From Streptomyces spirodelae (GTDB taxonomy: Bacteria > Actinomycetota > Actinomycetes > Streptomycetales > Streptomycetaceae): DNA of 64,000 bases. The stretch lies in assembly GCF_017676385.1 (NCBI RefSeq), contig NZ_JAFFZN010000001.1, forward strand, positions 62,001-126,000. The letters run 5' to 3'. Positions within the stretch are counted from its first letter, which is position 1. Each line of letters starts with the position of its first letter. Both the position numbers and the translations under genes were made by a program. Shown piece after piece: positions 36,625 to 45,652 of this stretch. The notes beneath the pieces were generated by a model. That model did not search any database. It saw only the letters and a program-made list of their open reading frames with translations, and was not told the origin of the DNA.

Positions 36625-37881
36625 GTGGCTCATCTGCTGGTGATCGAGAGCTGGGTCGGATCGATGAGCAGGCTGCTGCCACGGGCGATCCGGGAGTGCG
36701 GACACGAGTTCACGTTCCTCACCCGCGACCTGCACCACTACCTGCGCTCGGCACCCGAGGGCACCGCACACCCGCTGCTCGGGGCACACAACGTGGTCAC
36801 CGCCGAGACCAACGACATCGAGGCCCTGCTGCCGCAGGTCGAGCGACTCCACTCGGTGCTCGGCTTCGACGGGGTGCTCACCTCCTGCGACTACTACCTG
36901 TCGACGGTGGCGAGGATCGCCGGACACCTCGGCCTGCCCGGTTCGGGCCCGGTCTCGGTCGAGAACGCCTGCCGCAAGGACGCCACGCGCCGGGTCCTCG
37001 CCGAGGCCGGGGTCCCGGGACCGGGCTTCGCCGTACACGAGGAGTGGACCGATATCGCCTCGGGGGCTCGGGAACTCGGCTACCCGCTGGTCGTCAAGCC
37101 TGTCGACCTGTGCGCGGGCATGTACGTGCGGCGGGTGGACGATGAAGCCCAACTGATGGCCGCCGTCCGGCACATGGCCGACTTCCCGGTCAACGCCCGT
37201 GGGCAGCAGCGAACGCCCGCCGTACTGCTGGAGGAACTGCTGGACGGCCCTGAGGTGAGCGTCGAGACAGTGTCGCAAGCGGGCACCGTCCACGTGGTGG
37301 GGGTGACCGACAAGAGCGTCAGCGGGGCACCCGCCTTCATCGAGACCGGGCACATGTTCCCCGCCGCCCTGACCGCCGACGAGGCCGAGGCCGCCGAACA
37401 GACCGCGTCGGCGGCGCTCAAGGCGCTCGGCCTGGTGGACGGAGTGGTGGCGCACACCGAGATCAAGCTGACGGCCGGCGGGCCGCGCGTCGTCGAGGTC
37501 AACCCACGGCCCGCCGGGAACCGCATCACCGAACTGGTCCGGCACGTCACCGGCATCGATCTGGCTGCCGCCTTCGTCGAAGTGTCCCTCGGTCACGAGC
37601 CCGACCTGCGGCACAAGGACACCGGGCTGCGCAGCGCAGCCATCGGTTTCCTCGTACCGGAGACCGCGGGGACTCTCGAGGCGCTGGACGGCGGCGAACT
37701 GCAAGCCGCGCAGGACGTACTGGAGCTCCACCTCACCGAGCCCGGCAAGCAGGTGAAGGCGGCGGGCAGCAACAACGAATACCTGGGGCACGTCATGGCG
37801 GGCGACCCCGAGGGGCTGGGCGCGCGGGGCCGCGTCGAGACCCTGCTCGGCGAGCTGCGGTCCGGACTGGTGATCCGATGA
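36625..37881 (+). CDS. ATP-grasp ligase (L-amino acid ligase type)
   Basis: 418 residues from GTG 36625 (AAAAGGAA upstream). N-terminal pre-ATP-grasp Rossmann part MAHLLVIESWVGSMSRLLPRAI; then KDATRRVLAEAGVPGPGFAV, YPLVVKPVDLCAGMYVRRVDD (ATP lysine and loop), LLEELLDGPEVSVETVS, and the Mg2+ triad region AHTEIKLTAGGPRVVEVNPRPAGNRI. BacD/carnosine-synthase-like: forms an amide between an amino acid carboxylate and an amine through an acyl phosphate. First gene of the Zur-box operon and its only obvious bond-forming ligase, so the product is probably a small peptide-like molecule. Confidence 0.9.
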   Translation: MAHLLVIESWVGSMSRLLPRAIRECGHEFTFLTRDLHHYLRSAPEGTAHPLLGAHNVVTAETNDIEALLPQVERLHSVLGFDGVLTSCDYYLSTVARIAGHLGLPGSGPVSVENACRKDATRRVLAEAGVPGPGFAVHEEWTDIASGARELGYPLVVKPVDLCAGMYVRRVDDEAQLMAAVRHMADFPVNARGQQRTPAVLLEELLDGPEVSVETVSQAGTVHVVGVTDKSVSGAPAFIETGHMFPAALTADEAEAAEQTASAALKALGLVDGVVAHTEIKLTAGGPRVVEVNPRPAGNRITELVRHVTGIDLAAAFVEVSLGHEPDLRHKDTGLRSAAIGFLVPETAGTLEALDGGELQAAQDVLELHLTEPGKQVKAAGSNNEYLGHVMAGDPEGLGARGRVETLLGELRSGLVIR

Positions 37882-38735
37882 CGGCCGCCGCCGGCACAGC
37901 ACGCGCGACGACGTACGACCAGCTCGTGGAGCAGGTCCTCGCACGCGAGCTCGGCCCGGACCCCGCCACGCAGCGCATCGCCGTGGCCTTCACGACGCGG
38001 CAGGCGGTACGGCACGACGGGCGCGGCACCGGCTACCGCAACGAGGTCCTCAGCCTGCGCCTGGCCGGAGCCGTCGGCTCGTGCGCCGTCGAGCCCGGAA
38101 CCCTGCCCGACGGCGCGCTCGACGAGTGCGTGGGGGCCGACGTGGGCCGGCTGCTTGACCATCCGCTGCTGCCGGTACGAGTGGCCGCCCTGGACGCCTA
38201 CCTGATGCACGTCACCCCGCACACCCCGGACAGCGGGGCTCGGACCGTCCAGCTGCCGCCCGGGACATCGCTGGAGAAGTCCAGAGCGCGGGCGAAGGCT
38301 GTGGTCGAGCTGCTCGATCTGCAGCCGGGAGCCCAGGTGCTCGTGGTGGGCGTCGTCAACTCCCTGCTGGAAGGGCTGCGTTCACGCGGGCTCCGCTATG
38401 TGCCCTGCGATCTCAAGGGCGGGACGACCGAGTGGGGCGAGACGGTGGCCGCCGACGCCCTCGCCGAGGCCGAACGCTGTGACGCGCTGCTGGTGTCCGG
38501 CATGACGCTGGGCAACGGCACCTTCGAGTCGCTGCGGCAGCACGCGCTGCGGCACCGCAAGCAGCTGGTGATGTTCGCCCAGACCGGCAGCGCCGTCCTG
38601 CCGCGCTTCCTCGGCCAAGGGGTGAGTGCTGTGTGCGCCGAGCCGTACCCCTTCTTCTGGCTCGACGGCGGCCCCGGCGTCCTCCACCGCTACCGCGCCG
38701 ACGGTCCCGGCACCCGTCCGGGAGGTGACCGGTGA
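37878..38735 (+). CDS. DUF364-like (putative heavy-metal chelation domain) protein
   Basis: 285 residues, ATG overlapping the ligase stop. An N-terminal half resembling the DUF4213 enolase-N-like domain (AFTTRQAVRHDGRGTGYRNEVLSLRLAGAVGSCAVEPGTLPD) precedes a Rossmann-like half with GAQVLVVGVVNSLLEGLRSRG, DLKGGTTEWGE, CDALLVSGMTLGNGTFESLRQ and VMFAQTGSAVLPRFL. This arrangement is that of PF13938 plus PF04016 proteins, labelled putative heavy-metal chelation but biochemically obscure; they recur in metallophore loci. The assignment is from memory of family layout, and the enzymatic role is unknown. Confidence 0.7.
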   Translation: MTAAAGTARATTYDQLVEQVLARELGPDPATQRIAVAFTTRQAVRHDGRGTGYRNEVLSLRLAGAVGSCAVEPGTLPDGALDECVGADVGRLLDHPLLPVRVAALDAYLMHVTPHTPDSGARTVQLPPGTSLEKSRARAKAVVELLDLQPGAQVLVVGVVNSLLEGLRSRGLRYVPCDLKGGTTEWGETVAADALAEAERCDALLVSGMTLGNGTFESLRQHALRHRKQLVMFAQTGSAVLPRFLGQGVSAVCAEPYPFFWLDGGPGVLHRYRADGPGTRPGGDR

Positions 38736-39823
38736 CCGCCACCACCGTCGTCCGGCCCGCCGCACGCCCCGAGTTGCTCGCCCTGCTCGGACACACGCCA
38801 CTGGTCAGGATCACCGCCGGCCTGCCGGGGCCGCACCCCGGCTTCTGGGCCAAGCTCGAAGGGCTCGCTGCAGGCGGCATGAAGGCGCGAGCCGCTGTTT
38901 CCATGCTGCTGGGCGCCCGCAGGCGCGGCGAACTGCGCCCCGGCGCCCCGGTGGTGGAATCCACCTCCGGCACCCTCGGCATCGGCCTCGCCTTTGCGGG
39001 CCAAGCCCTCGGGCACCCCGTCGTGCTGGTCGGGGACAGCGAACTGGAACTGTCCATGCGGCAGTTGCTCCGTGCCCACGGGGTACGCCTGGAGATCGTG
39101 GACCGGCCCGCGGACCGGGGCGGCTGGCAGGCAGCGCGGCTCGCCCGGCTCCAGGAGCTGCTCGCCGTACTGCCCGGCTCGTACTGGCCCGACCAGTACA
39201 ACAACCCTGACAACAGCGCCGGTTACGCCTCCCTGGCTGACGAACTCATCGCCCAGCTGGACCATCTGGACATCCTGGTGTGCAGCGTCGGCACCGGCGG
39301 CCACAGCGCGGGGATCATCGGCCCACTGCGGCGGCACTGGCCCGCGCTGCGGCTGATCGGCGTCGACTCGACCGGTTCCACCATCTTCGGCCAGCCTGCC
39401 CGGCCCCGGCTGATGCGCGGCCTGGGCAGCAGCATCCACCCGCGGAATGTCGCCTACGACGCGTTCGACGAGGTGCACTGGGTCGGTCCGGCCGAGGCCG
39501 TCTACAGCTGCCGCCAGCTCGCCCGGCACAGCTTCGTCAGCGGCGGCTGGAGCACCGGCGCCGCCGCCCGCGTCGCCGCCTGGGCCGCCCGCGTCCACCC
39601 CGGCGCTGTCGTCGCCACCGTCTTCCCCGACGGCCCACACCGCTACCTCGGCAATGTCTACGACGACGACTTCGCCGCGGTTCACGGACTCCGCCCCGAG
39701 GCGGCAGCGACCCGCCCCGTGGAAATCTCGCACCCCTGCGCGGCCGAGGCCACCGGCTGGGTGCGCTGCACGCGCGTCACCGATCCGCTCAAGGCCCTCC
39801 CCCACCAGGAAGGGAACCCGTGA
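38732..39823 (+). CDS. Cysteine-synthase-like PLP enzyme, divergent active site
   Basis: 363 residues, fold type II PLP enzyme. Candidate PLP lysine K51 lies in EGLAAGGMKARAAVSM, where cysteine synthase and SbnA have N-P-x-G-S-x-K-D-R; so the Asn and the Asp-Arg pair are replaced. The STSGT loop (77-81) replaces T-S-G-N-T, while VGTGGHSAG (phosphate-binding glycines) is kept. DQYNNPDN and GWSTGAAARVAAW follow. Relatives such as SbnA make diaminopropionate precursors from O-phosphoserine for metallophores; no SbnB-type dehydrogenase is nearby. Probably a beta-replacement enzyme supplying a building block. GTG overlap upstream. Confidence 0.8.
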   Translation: MTATTVVRPAARPELLALLGHTPLVRITAGLPGPHPGFWAKLEGLAAGGMKARAAVSMLLGARRRGELRPGAPVVESTSGTLGIGLAFAGQALGHPVVLVGDSELELSMRQLLRAHGVRLEIVDRPADRGGWQAARLARLQELLAVLPGSYWPDQYNNPDNSAGYASLADELIAQLDHLDILVCSVGTGGHSAGIIGPLRRHWPALRLIGVDSTGSTIFGQPARPRLMRGLGSSIHPRNVAYDAFDEVHWVGPAEAVYSCRQLARHSFVSGGWSTGAAARVAAWAARVHPGAVVATVFPDGPHRYLGNVYDDDFAAVHGLRPEAAATRPVEISHPCAAEATGWVRCTRVTDPLKALPHQEGNP

Positions 39824-40902
39824 AGGCCAGCCTGCACACCACCCGCCTCGAACTCACCCAGCCGCTGCGCATCTCACGCTCCACCATGACCGCCCGCGAC
39901 GCCGTGTGGCTGGGCATCGAGCACGACGGCGTCACCGGTCACGGCGAGGCCGTCACCAGCGTCTACTACGGCCTCGACACCGGCGCCCTGGAGCGGCTCC
40001 TGACCGCCGTCGGAACCGACCTCGCGCGCTGCCCCGACCCCGAGAGCGCCCTTGAGGCCCTGCGAGCGGGAGAGCTCGCCGGTGCGGACACTCCCCCGGC
40101 CGTGACCGCCGCGGTCGAGGCGGCGCTGCTCGACCTCGTCGGCAAGCGCGCGAGCAGCCCCGTCCATCGGCTTCTCGGCGCCGGGGAACCTCCGGTCGCG
40201 GCCACAGCGCGCACCATCGGCATCACCTCTCCCGCACTGGCGGCCTCGCATGCCCGCCGGCTCGCGGCGAGCGGCTTCGAGGTCATCAAGGTCAAGGCAG
40301 GAACTCCCGATCCCGAGGACGATGTGGAGCGCGTACGCGCCATCCGCGCCGCGGCGCCCCGGGCACGACTACTGCTCGATCCCAACGGCGCCTGGACCGG
40401 ACCGCAGGCCGAAGCTCTGCTGCACCGGTTCGCCGAACTCGGCGTCGAGGCCGTCGAACAGCCCCTCGCACCCGGCACCCCGGAGGCGCTGGGCGCTCTC
40501 GCCGAGACCTCGCCGCTGCCCGTCATCGCCGACGAGGACGCCGTCGACCTCGATGACGTACGCCGCCTGGCCGGCCGCGTCCAAGGGGTCAACGTCAAGC
40601 TCGCCAAGTGCGGCGGGGTGCATGCGGCGCTGCGGATCGCCGAGGCACTCGACGACAGCTGTACGGAGCTGATGCTGGGCTGTCTGACCGCCAGCAGCCT
40701 TGGCCTGGCACCCGCCGTCCACCTCGCCGACCGCGCCCGCTGGGCCGATCTGGACGGCCACCTGCTGCTCAGCCACGACCCGTGGACAGGTATCGGCGGC
40801 ACCGACGGCTTCGTACGGGCGAGCGCCCTGCCCGGTCTCGGTGTCCGGCCGCGTCCGTCGCGGTCAACGGAAGAGGAGGGGAGCCGTGAAGACGTGGCGT
40901 GA
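39820..40902 (+). CDS. Enolase-superfamily dipeptide epimerase-like protein
   Basis: 360 residues from GTG 39820 (GTGA overlap). Muconate lactonising enzyme subgroup: catalytic KVK (K157/K159), metal ligands D187 (LLDPNGAW), E213 (VEQPL) and D238 (IADEDAV), second catalytic lysine K263 (KLAKCGG). This is the residue set of L-Ala-D/L-Glu epimerases (YkfB type) with a two-base mechanism. In this operon it would epimerise a stereocentre of a dipeptide-like intermediate made by the ATP-grasp ligase; o-succinylbenzoate synthase activity is a less likely alternative. Confidence 0.85.
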   Translation: MKASLHTTRLELTQPLRISRSTMTARDAVWLGIEHDGVTGHGEAVTSVYYGLDTGALERLLTAVGTDLARCPDPESALEALRAGELAGADTPPAVTAAVEAALLDLVGKRASSPVHRLLGAGEPPVAATARTIGITSPALAASHARRLAASGFEVIKVKAGTPDPEDDVERVRAIRAAAPRARLLLDPNGAWTGPQAEALLHRFAELGVEAVEQPLAPGTPEALGALAETSPLPVIADEDAVDLDDVRRLAGRVQGVNVKLAKCGGVHAALRIAEALDDSCTELMLGCLTASSLGLAPAVHLADRARWADLDGHLLLSHDPWTGIGGTDGFVRASALPGLGVRPRPSRSTEEEGSREDVA

Positions 40903-42190
40903 GATGCGCGGGTTCCCGCTCGCCGTTCAGCTTCTGCTGGTGAACCAGCTCGGTGTCAACATCGGCTTCTACCTCCTCATCCCCTACCTCGCCACCCACC
41001 TCGACGAGAACCTGGGCATGTCGGCCGCCGTCGTCGGTGTCGTACTCGGCGTGCGCAACCTCAGCCAGCAGGGCCTGTTCATCATCGGGGGCTCCGCCGC
41101 CGACCGGCTCGGGGCCCGGGGTGTCATCATCGCCGGATGCGCACTGCGCACCGCCGGCTTCGGGCTGTTCGCGCTGGGTGACAACCTCGCCGTGCTGCTC
41201 GCCGCCTCCGTGCTCAGCGGCTTCGCCGGGGCGCTGTTCAACCCCGCCGTACGCGCCTACATCTCCCAGGAAGCGGCCGAGCGCCAGGTCGAGGCGTTCG
41301 CCCTCTTCAATGTGTTCGCCACGACCGGGGCGCTGATCGGCCCGCTGCTGGGCAGCGTGCTGCTGCTGGTGGACTTCCGAACGTCCGCGCTCACCGCCGC
41401 CGGGCTCTTCGCGGTCCTCACCCTCGCACAGTCCGTGGTGCTCCCTGCCCGGAAGGTCGAACCGAGCAAGGGCACGGTGCTCGCCGACTGGCGCGAGGTC
41501 GTCGCCAACCGCGCGTTCCTGGCCTTCGCACTGGCCATGGTCGGCATGTTCACCCTGGAGAACCAGCTGTACCTGCTGCTGCCGCACGGAGCGCGCGATG
41601 CCACCGGCTGGGACGGCGCGGCCGGTCTTGTCTTCCTCACCGGCACTCTGGCCAACCTCGCGCTGCAACTGCGCATCACGCGCGCCCTCAAGAACCGGGG
41701 GAACCGGGGGCTTTGGATCTCCGCGGGGCTGGGTCTGATGACGCTGGCGTTCCTGCCGCCTTCCGTGGTGGCGAGCAGCTCCGGGGGCCCGGCGGGCTCG
41801 GCGGCCGACGCGGCACTGCGCGCCCTCCCGATCCTGGCCGGCGCCTTGCTGCTCTACCTCGGCGTGATGGTCGCCCAACCGTTCGTGATGGAGCTGATCC
41901 CCGGCTTCGGCCGACCCGAGCTGACCGGCACCTACTTCGGGCTCTTCTACATGGTCTCCGGTGTTGCCGCCGCCGTCGGCAACACCGTCGTCGGCTGGGC
42001 CATGGACACCGGAGAGCGGGGAGCACTCGGCTGGCTGCCGTGGGCTTGCTGCGCGCTGTTCGGGCTCGCCTCCGCGCTGGGCGTGGTCTGGCTGCACCGG
42101 CTGGGGTCGCTGCCGACGCCGTCGAAGCCCGCCGTGCCGGCGGCGGCCTGCGGAGGGAGGACGAAATGCCCCGCACGACGGGCGACATGA
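40886..42190 (+). CDS. MFS transporter, probable metallophore exporter
   Basis: 434 residues from GTG 40886 with AGGAGGGGAG in front, overlapping the epimerase gene by 17 bp. About twelve membrane segments, beginning FPLAVQLLLVNQLGVNIGFYLLIPYLATHL, and an MFS loop ADRLGARGVI between helices 2 and 3. It occupies the place of CntE in staphylopine loci and is the only exporter in the operon. Confidence 0.85.
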   Translation: MKTWREMRGFPLAVQLLLVNQLGVNIGFYLLIPYLATHLDENLGMSAAVVGVVLGVRNLSQQGLFIIGGSAADRLGARGVIIAGCALRTAGFGLFALGDNLAVLLAASVLSGFAGALFNPAVRAYISQEAAERQVEAFALFNVFATTGALIGPLLGSVLLLVDFRTSALTAAGLFAVLTLAQSVVLPARKVEPSKGTVLADWREVVANRAFLAFALAMVGMFTLENQLYLLLPHGARDATGWDGAAGLVFLTGTLANLALQLRITRALKNRGNRGLWISAGLGLMTLAFLPPSVVASSSGGPAGSAADAALRALPILAGALLLYLGVMVAQPFVMELIPGFGRPELTGTYFGLFYMVSGVAAAVGNTVVGWAMDTGERGALGWLPWACCALFGLASALGVVWLHRLGSLPTPSKPAVPAAACGGRTKCPARRAT

Positions 42191-43005
42191 CCCCCACGAC
42201 GGTCGGGAGCGCAGCCGCGAGCGTGCGCAACCTGCTCACCGACAACCCCGAGCTGTACGAGACGCGTTTCCCCGACCCGGAACGGCTTGCCGGCCGCTGG
42301 GCGGAGGACTGCCTGCGTCGGCATGGCGCAGGCCCGCGTGTCCTGGACATGGGCTGCGGTACCGGCCGCGACGCCGCGTACCTGCACGGCACAGGGCGGG
42401 AGGTGACCGGCGCCGACCTCTCCGAGGCGATGCTCGCGCACGCCCGCACGCACCACCCGGGGCCCGCGTACGTCCGCGCCGACCTGCACAGCTTCGCTCT
42501 GGGCCGGGGCATCTTCGACGCCGTGGTGTGTCTGGACAGCGCCCTGCTGTACTGCCACACCAACGACCAGCTCGGCGGCTTTCTGGACTCCTGCCGTCAG
42601 GCCCTCGCCCCTGGTGGCGTGCTGATCGCCGAGATGCGGAACGGCGCCTACTTCCTGGGTCGTACCGATCTGCTCGACGCCCCCACCCGCAACGCGTTCA
42701 CCTGGCAGGGCGCCGTCTACCGGTCCACCACCACCCTCACCGTGGACCATACGGCCCAACTTCTGCGCCGTACGCGCGTGTGGACCGTGGACGACGGGTC
42801 ACCGTCGGTTGAGCAGCACTCCGCATGGCGGCTGCTCTTTCCTCAGGAGCTGCGCCACCTCATGGCCGCGCACGGCTTCGAAGTCCTCGAGCTCCACGAC
42901 GGGCCCGGCCCGCGCACCGAACCGCCCTGGCGGGAGGGCCTGTCCCCAGGGTCTACGGCCGACGCCGACCGGCTGCATGTCGTGGCCTGCCGCACCGCGC
43001 CCTGA
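42166..43005 (+). CDS. Class I SAM-dependent methyltransferase
   Basis: 279 residues from ATG 42166 (GGAGGGAGG upstream, 25-bp overlap with the MFS gene); ATG 42187 is an alternative. Motifs: RVLDMGCGTGRDAAYLHGTGREVTGADLSEAM, FDAVVCLDSALLYC and ALAPGGVLIAEMRN. The C-terminal half resembles DUF/UbiE small-molecule methyltransferases. Within the operon it may N- or O-methylate the metallophore. Confidence 0.87.
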   Translation: MPRTTGDMTPTTVGSAAASVRNLLTDNPELYETRFPDPERLAGRWAEDCLRRHGAGPRVLDMGCGTGRDAAYLHGTGREVTGADLSEAMLAHARTHHPGPAYVRADLHSFALGRGIFDAVVCLDSALLYCHTNDQLGGFLDSCRQALAPGGVLIAEMRNGAYFLGRTDLLDAPTRNAFTWQGAVYRSTTTLTVDHTAQLLRRTRVWTVDDGSPSVEQHSAWRLLFPQELRHLMAAHGFEVLELHDGPGPRTEPPWREGLSPGSTADADRLHVVACRTAP

Positions 43006-43082
43006 CGCCGGACACCCAACCCCGTCCCCGTCCCCGTCCCCGCGCCGCAAGGCGTGTCCCAACCCACCGTGAGGAAACCCGC

Positions 43083-44702
43083 ATGCACGACGAATCCCCC
43101 CGGCCTCTCCCCTCCTCCGCTCCCTTCGCAGAGAGCTTTCCGGGCCTGCGCCGCCGCGGCTTCCTCGCCGCCACAGCCGTCACAGGCGCCGCCTCGCTCG
43201 GCGCCCTCGCCCTCACCGGGTGCGGTGGCGGCGCCCGCGACGGGGGCAGCGGAGGCGACGGGAAACCGAAGAGAGGCGGGCGGCTGCGCGCCGCGTTCGC
43301 GGGCGGCGGCGCCGGCGAGACCCTCGACCCGCACCTTTCCAACCTCTTCGCCGACGTCGCCCGCGCCAAAGCGCTCTTCGACAAGCTCGCCGACTACGGC
43401 GCCGACCTGTCCGCGCAGCCCCGCCTCGCCGAGAAGTGGGAGGCCAACAAGGCACTGGACCGCTGGCAGGTCACCCTGCGCAAGGCCACCTTCCACGACG
43501 GCAGGCCGGTCACCGCGCAGGACGTGCTCTACAGCTACCGGCGGATCGCCGACCCGAAGAAGGCGTTCCGCGCCAAGGCATCCCTCGAACCGATCGACCT
43601 CGACGCCAGCCGCCCCACCGGGCGGCGCAGCGTCGAGTTCGTGCTGAAGCGGCCCACGGCCGAATTCCCCAACGTCCTAGCCGCGTTCGGCGCCTACATC
43701 GTGCCCGAGAACGCCACCGACTTCGACAAGAAGCCGATCGGCTCCGGCCCCTTCCGCTTCGTCTCCTTCGCCCCCGGCCGCTCGGCCGTGTTCCGCCGCT
43801 ACGAGGAGTACTGGGACGGCGCCCCCCACCTCGACGAGCTCGAGTTCATCGTCGCCAACGAGGAGTCGGCCCGCGTCAACGCACTCCTCGGCGGGCAGGT
43901 GGAGTACGCACACGAGCTCAACCCCACCACGGCCCGCGCCCATGAGGGCAGGGGGCAGATCGGGATCGTGCGCCTGCGCAACAGCGCCATGCAGGCTTTC
44001 TGCATGAAGACCGACCGGGCACCCTTCGACGACAAGAGGGTGCGTGAGGCGTTCTTCCTCATCGCCGACCGCGAGGAGCTCGTACGCGGGGCCCTGTCCG
44101 GCGCCGGCGAGATCGGCAACGACCTGTTCGGCAAGGGCTACGAGTACTACGCCGACAGCCTCCCCCAACGCGAACAGGATCTCGACCGCGCCCGCGTGCT
44201 GCTCAAGAAGGCCGGCGCCGAGAATCTGAAGGTCACCCTCGACACCTCGGCGGTCGCCGCCGGGTTCACCGAGGCCGCCAGCATCTTCCGCGACCAGGCG
44301 AAGAAGGCGGGCGTCACCCTCGACGTCAAGATGGGCAGCAAGGACTCGTACTGGAACGACATCCTCGACGGCGGCACCCTGTGCTGTTACCGCTCCGGCG
44401 CCATGCCCATCGAGTCCCACGTCTCCCAGCGCCTGCTCACCGACTCCACCACCAACGCCACCAAGTGGAAGCACAAGGATTTCGACGCGCTCTACCAGCA
44501 GGTGCAGTCCACCCGCGACAAGAAGGAGCGGGCCGCCGTGTACGAGCGCATGCAGCGCCGCCTGTACACCGAGGGCGGCTTCCTGGTCTGGGGCTTCGCC
44601 GACTGGATTCTCGGCACGGCACGCACAGTGAAGGGCGTCGAGCGCAAGGCACCCGCCAACACGCTCGACTGGGCACGCTTCGACAAGGTGTGGCTCGCGT
44701 GA
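43083..44702 (+). CDS. Family-5 (peptide/nickel) ABC transporter substrate-binding lipoprotein
   Basis: 539 residues. A twin-arginine-like start LRRRGFLAATAVTGAASLGALALTGC suggests Tat export with lipobox LTGC. SBP_bac_5 landmarks: LRAAFAGGGAGETLDPHLSN, AEKWEANKALDRWQVTLRKATFHDGRPVTAQDVLYSYRRI and PIGSGPFRFVSF. Members bind oligopeptides or Ni/Zn-metallophore complexes (NikA, CntA). A 77-bp gap precedes it, the largest in the operon, but no new operator was seen there. Confidence 0.92.
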   Translation: MHDESPRPLPSSAPFAESFPGLRRRGFLAATAVTGAASLGALALTGCGGGARDGGSGGDGKPKRGGRLRAAFAGGGAGETLDPHLSNLFADVARAKALFDKLADYGADLSAQPRLAEKWEANKALDRWQVTLRKATFHDGRPVTAQDVLYSYRRIADPKKAFRAKASLEPIDLDASRPTGRRSVEFVLKRPTAEFPNVLAAFGAYIVPENATDFDKKPIGSGPFRFVSFAPGRSAVFRRYEEYWDGAPHLDELEFIVANEESARVNALLGGQVEYAHELNPTTARAHEGRGQIGIVRLRNSAMQAFCMKTDRAPFDDKRVREAFFLIADREELVRGALSGAGEIGNDLFGKGYEYYADSLPQREQDLDRARVLLKKAGAENLKVTLDTSAVAAGFTEAASIFRDQAKKAGVTLDVKMGSKDSYWNDILDGGTLCCYRSGAMPIESHVSQRLLTDSTTNATKWKHKDFDALYQQVQSTRDKKERAAVYERMQRRLYTEGGFLVWGFADWILGTARTVKGVERKAPANTLDWARFDKVWLA

Positions 44703-45652
44703 CCGCACTGCGCTCCTTCGTCGCCCGGCGGCTACTCCTCGGCGTCGTGCAGACCGTGGCCGTCGTGCTGCTGGTCTTCACGCTCACCGAGGCGCTGCCG
44801 GGCGACGCCGCGGTCGCCCTGGCCGGTGACGACCCCGACCCGGCCCGGATCGCCGCGATCCGCGAGGCGATGCACCTGGACCGGCCGGCGTGGGAACGGC
44901 TGGGTGACTGGGCGATGGGGCTCCTGCACGGCGACCTCGGCACCTCCCTGGCCTCAGGCCGCCCGGTCAGCCAGTACATCGCCGACGGCTTCGGCCCCAC
45001 CCTGCTGCTGGCCGCGCTCACCGTGGCGGTGCTCGTCCCGGTCGGCTTCGGCCTCGGGGTGCTGGCCGCCCGCCACGAAGGGCGCCTCGTCGACCGGCTG
45101 ATCAGCTCTGTGACGCTCGCCGTCTACGCGGTGCCCGAGTTCGCCCTCGGAGTGCTGCTGGTGACCGTCTTCGCGCTCCAGCTGGGCTGGCTGCCGCCGA
45201 CCGCGGTCGGCTTCGGCACCGACCTGCTCGGTCACCCCGCCGCGCTGATGCTGCCCGTACTCGTCCTGCTCTCCCGCCCGGTGTGCTCGCTCGCCCGTCT
45301 GATGCGCGCCGGCATGATCGACGCGCTCGCCTCACCGTACGTGTCACAGGCCCGCCGCTACGGCGTCACCGGCGCCCGCATCCGCTACGCCCACGCGCTG
45401 CCCAATGCCCTCGCCCCCGCCACTCAGCAGCTCGCCCGCACCATCGACTGGCTGCTGTCCGGCGTCATCGTCGTGGAGGCCCTGTACGTGATCCCCGGAC
45501 TCGGCACCGTGCTGCTCAACGCCGTCGCCGAACGCGACGTGCCGGTGGTGCAGGGCCTCGCCGTGGTGTTCGGCGTCCTGACCGTCGCACTCAACCTCGG
45601 TGCCGACCTTGTCGCCCACCGCCTCGCGCCACGGGCCGGGGTGGCAGCGTGA
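44699..45652 (+). CDS. ABC transporter permease (DppB/NikB type)
   Basis: 317 residues from GTG 44699 (GTGA overlap). Six-helix DppB-type permease: SFVARRLLLGVVQTVAVVLLVFTLTEALPGDAA, LHGDLGTSLASGRPV and the EAA loop YVSQARRYGVTGARIRYAHALPNALAPA. Forms the channel with the next gene. Confidence 0.92.
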   Translation: MTALRSFVARRLLLGVVQTVAVVLLVFTLTEALPGDAAVALAGDDPDPARIAAIREAMHLDRPAWERLGDWAMGLLHGDLGTSLASGRPVSQYIADGFGPTLLLAALTVAVLVPVGFGLGVLAARHEGRLVDRLISSVTLAVYAVPEFALGVLLVTVFALQLGWLPPTAVGFGTDLLGHPAALMLPVLVLLSRPVCSLARLMRAGMIDALASPYVSQARRYGVTGARIRYAHALPNALAPATQQLARTIDWLLSGVIVVEALYVIPGLGTVLLNAVAERDVPVVQGLAVVFGVLTVALNLGADLVAHRLAPRAGVAA

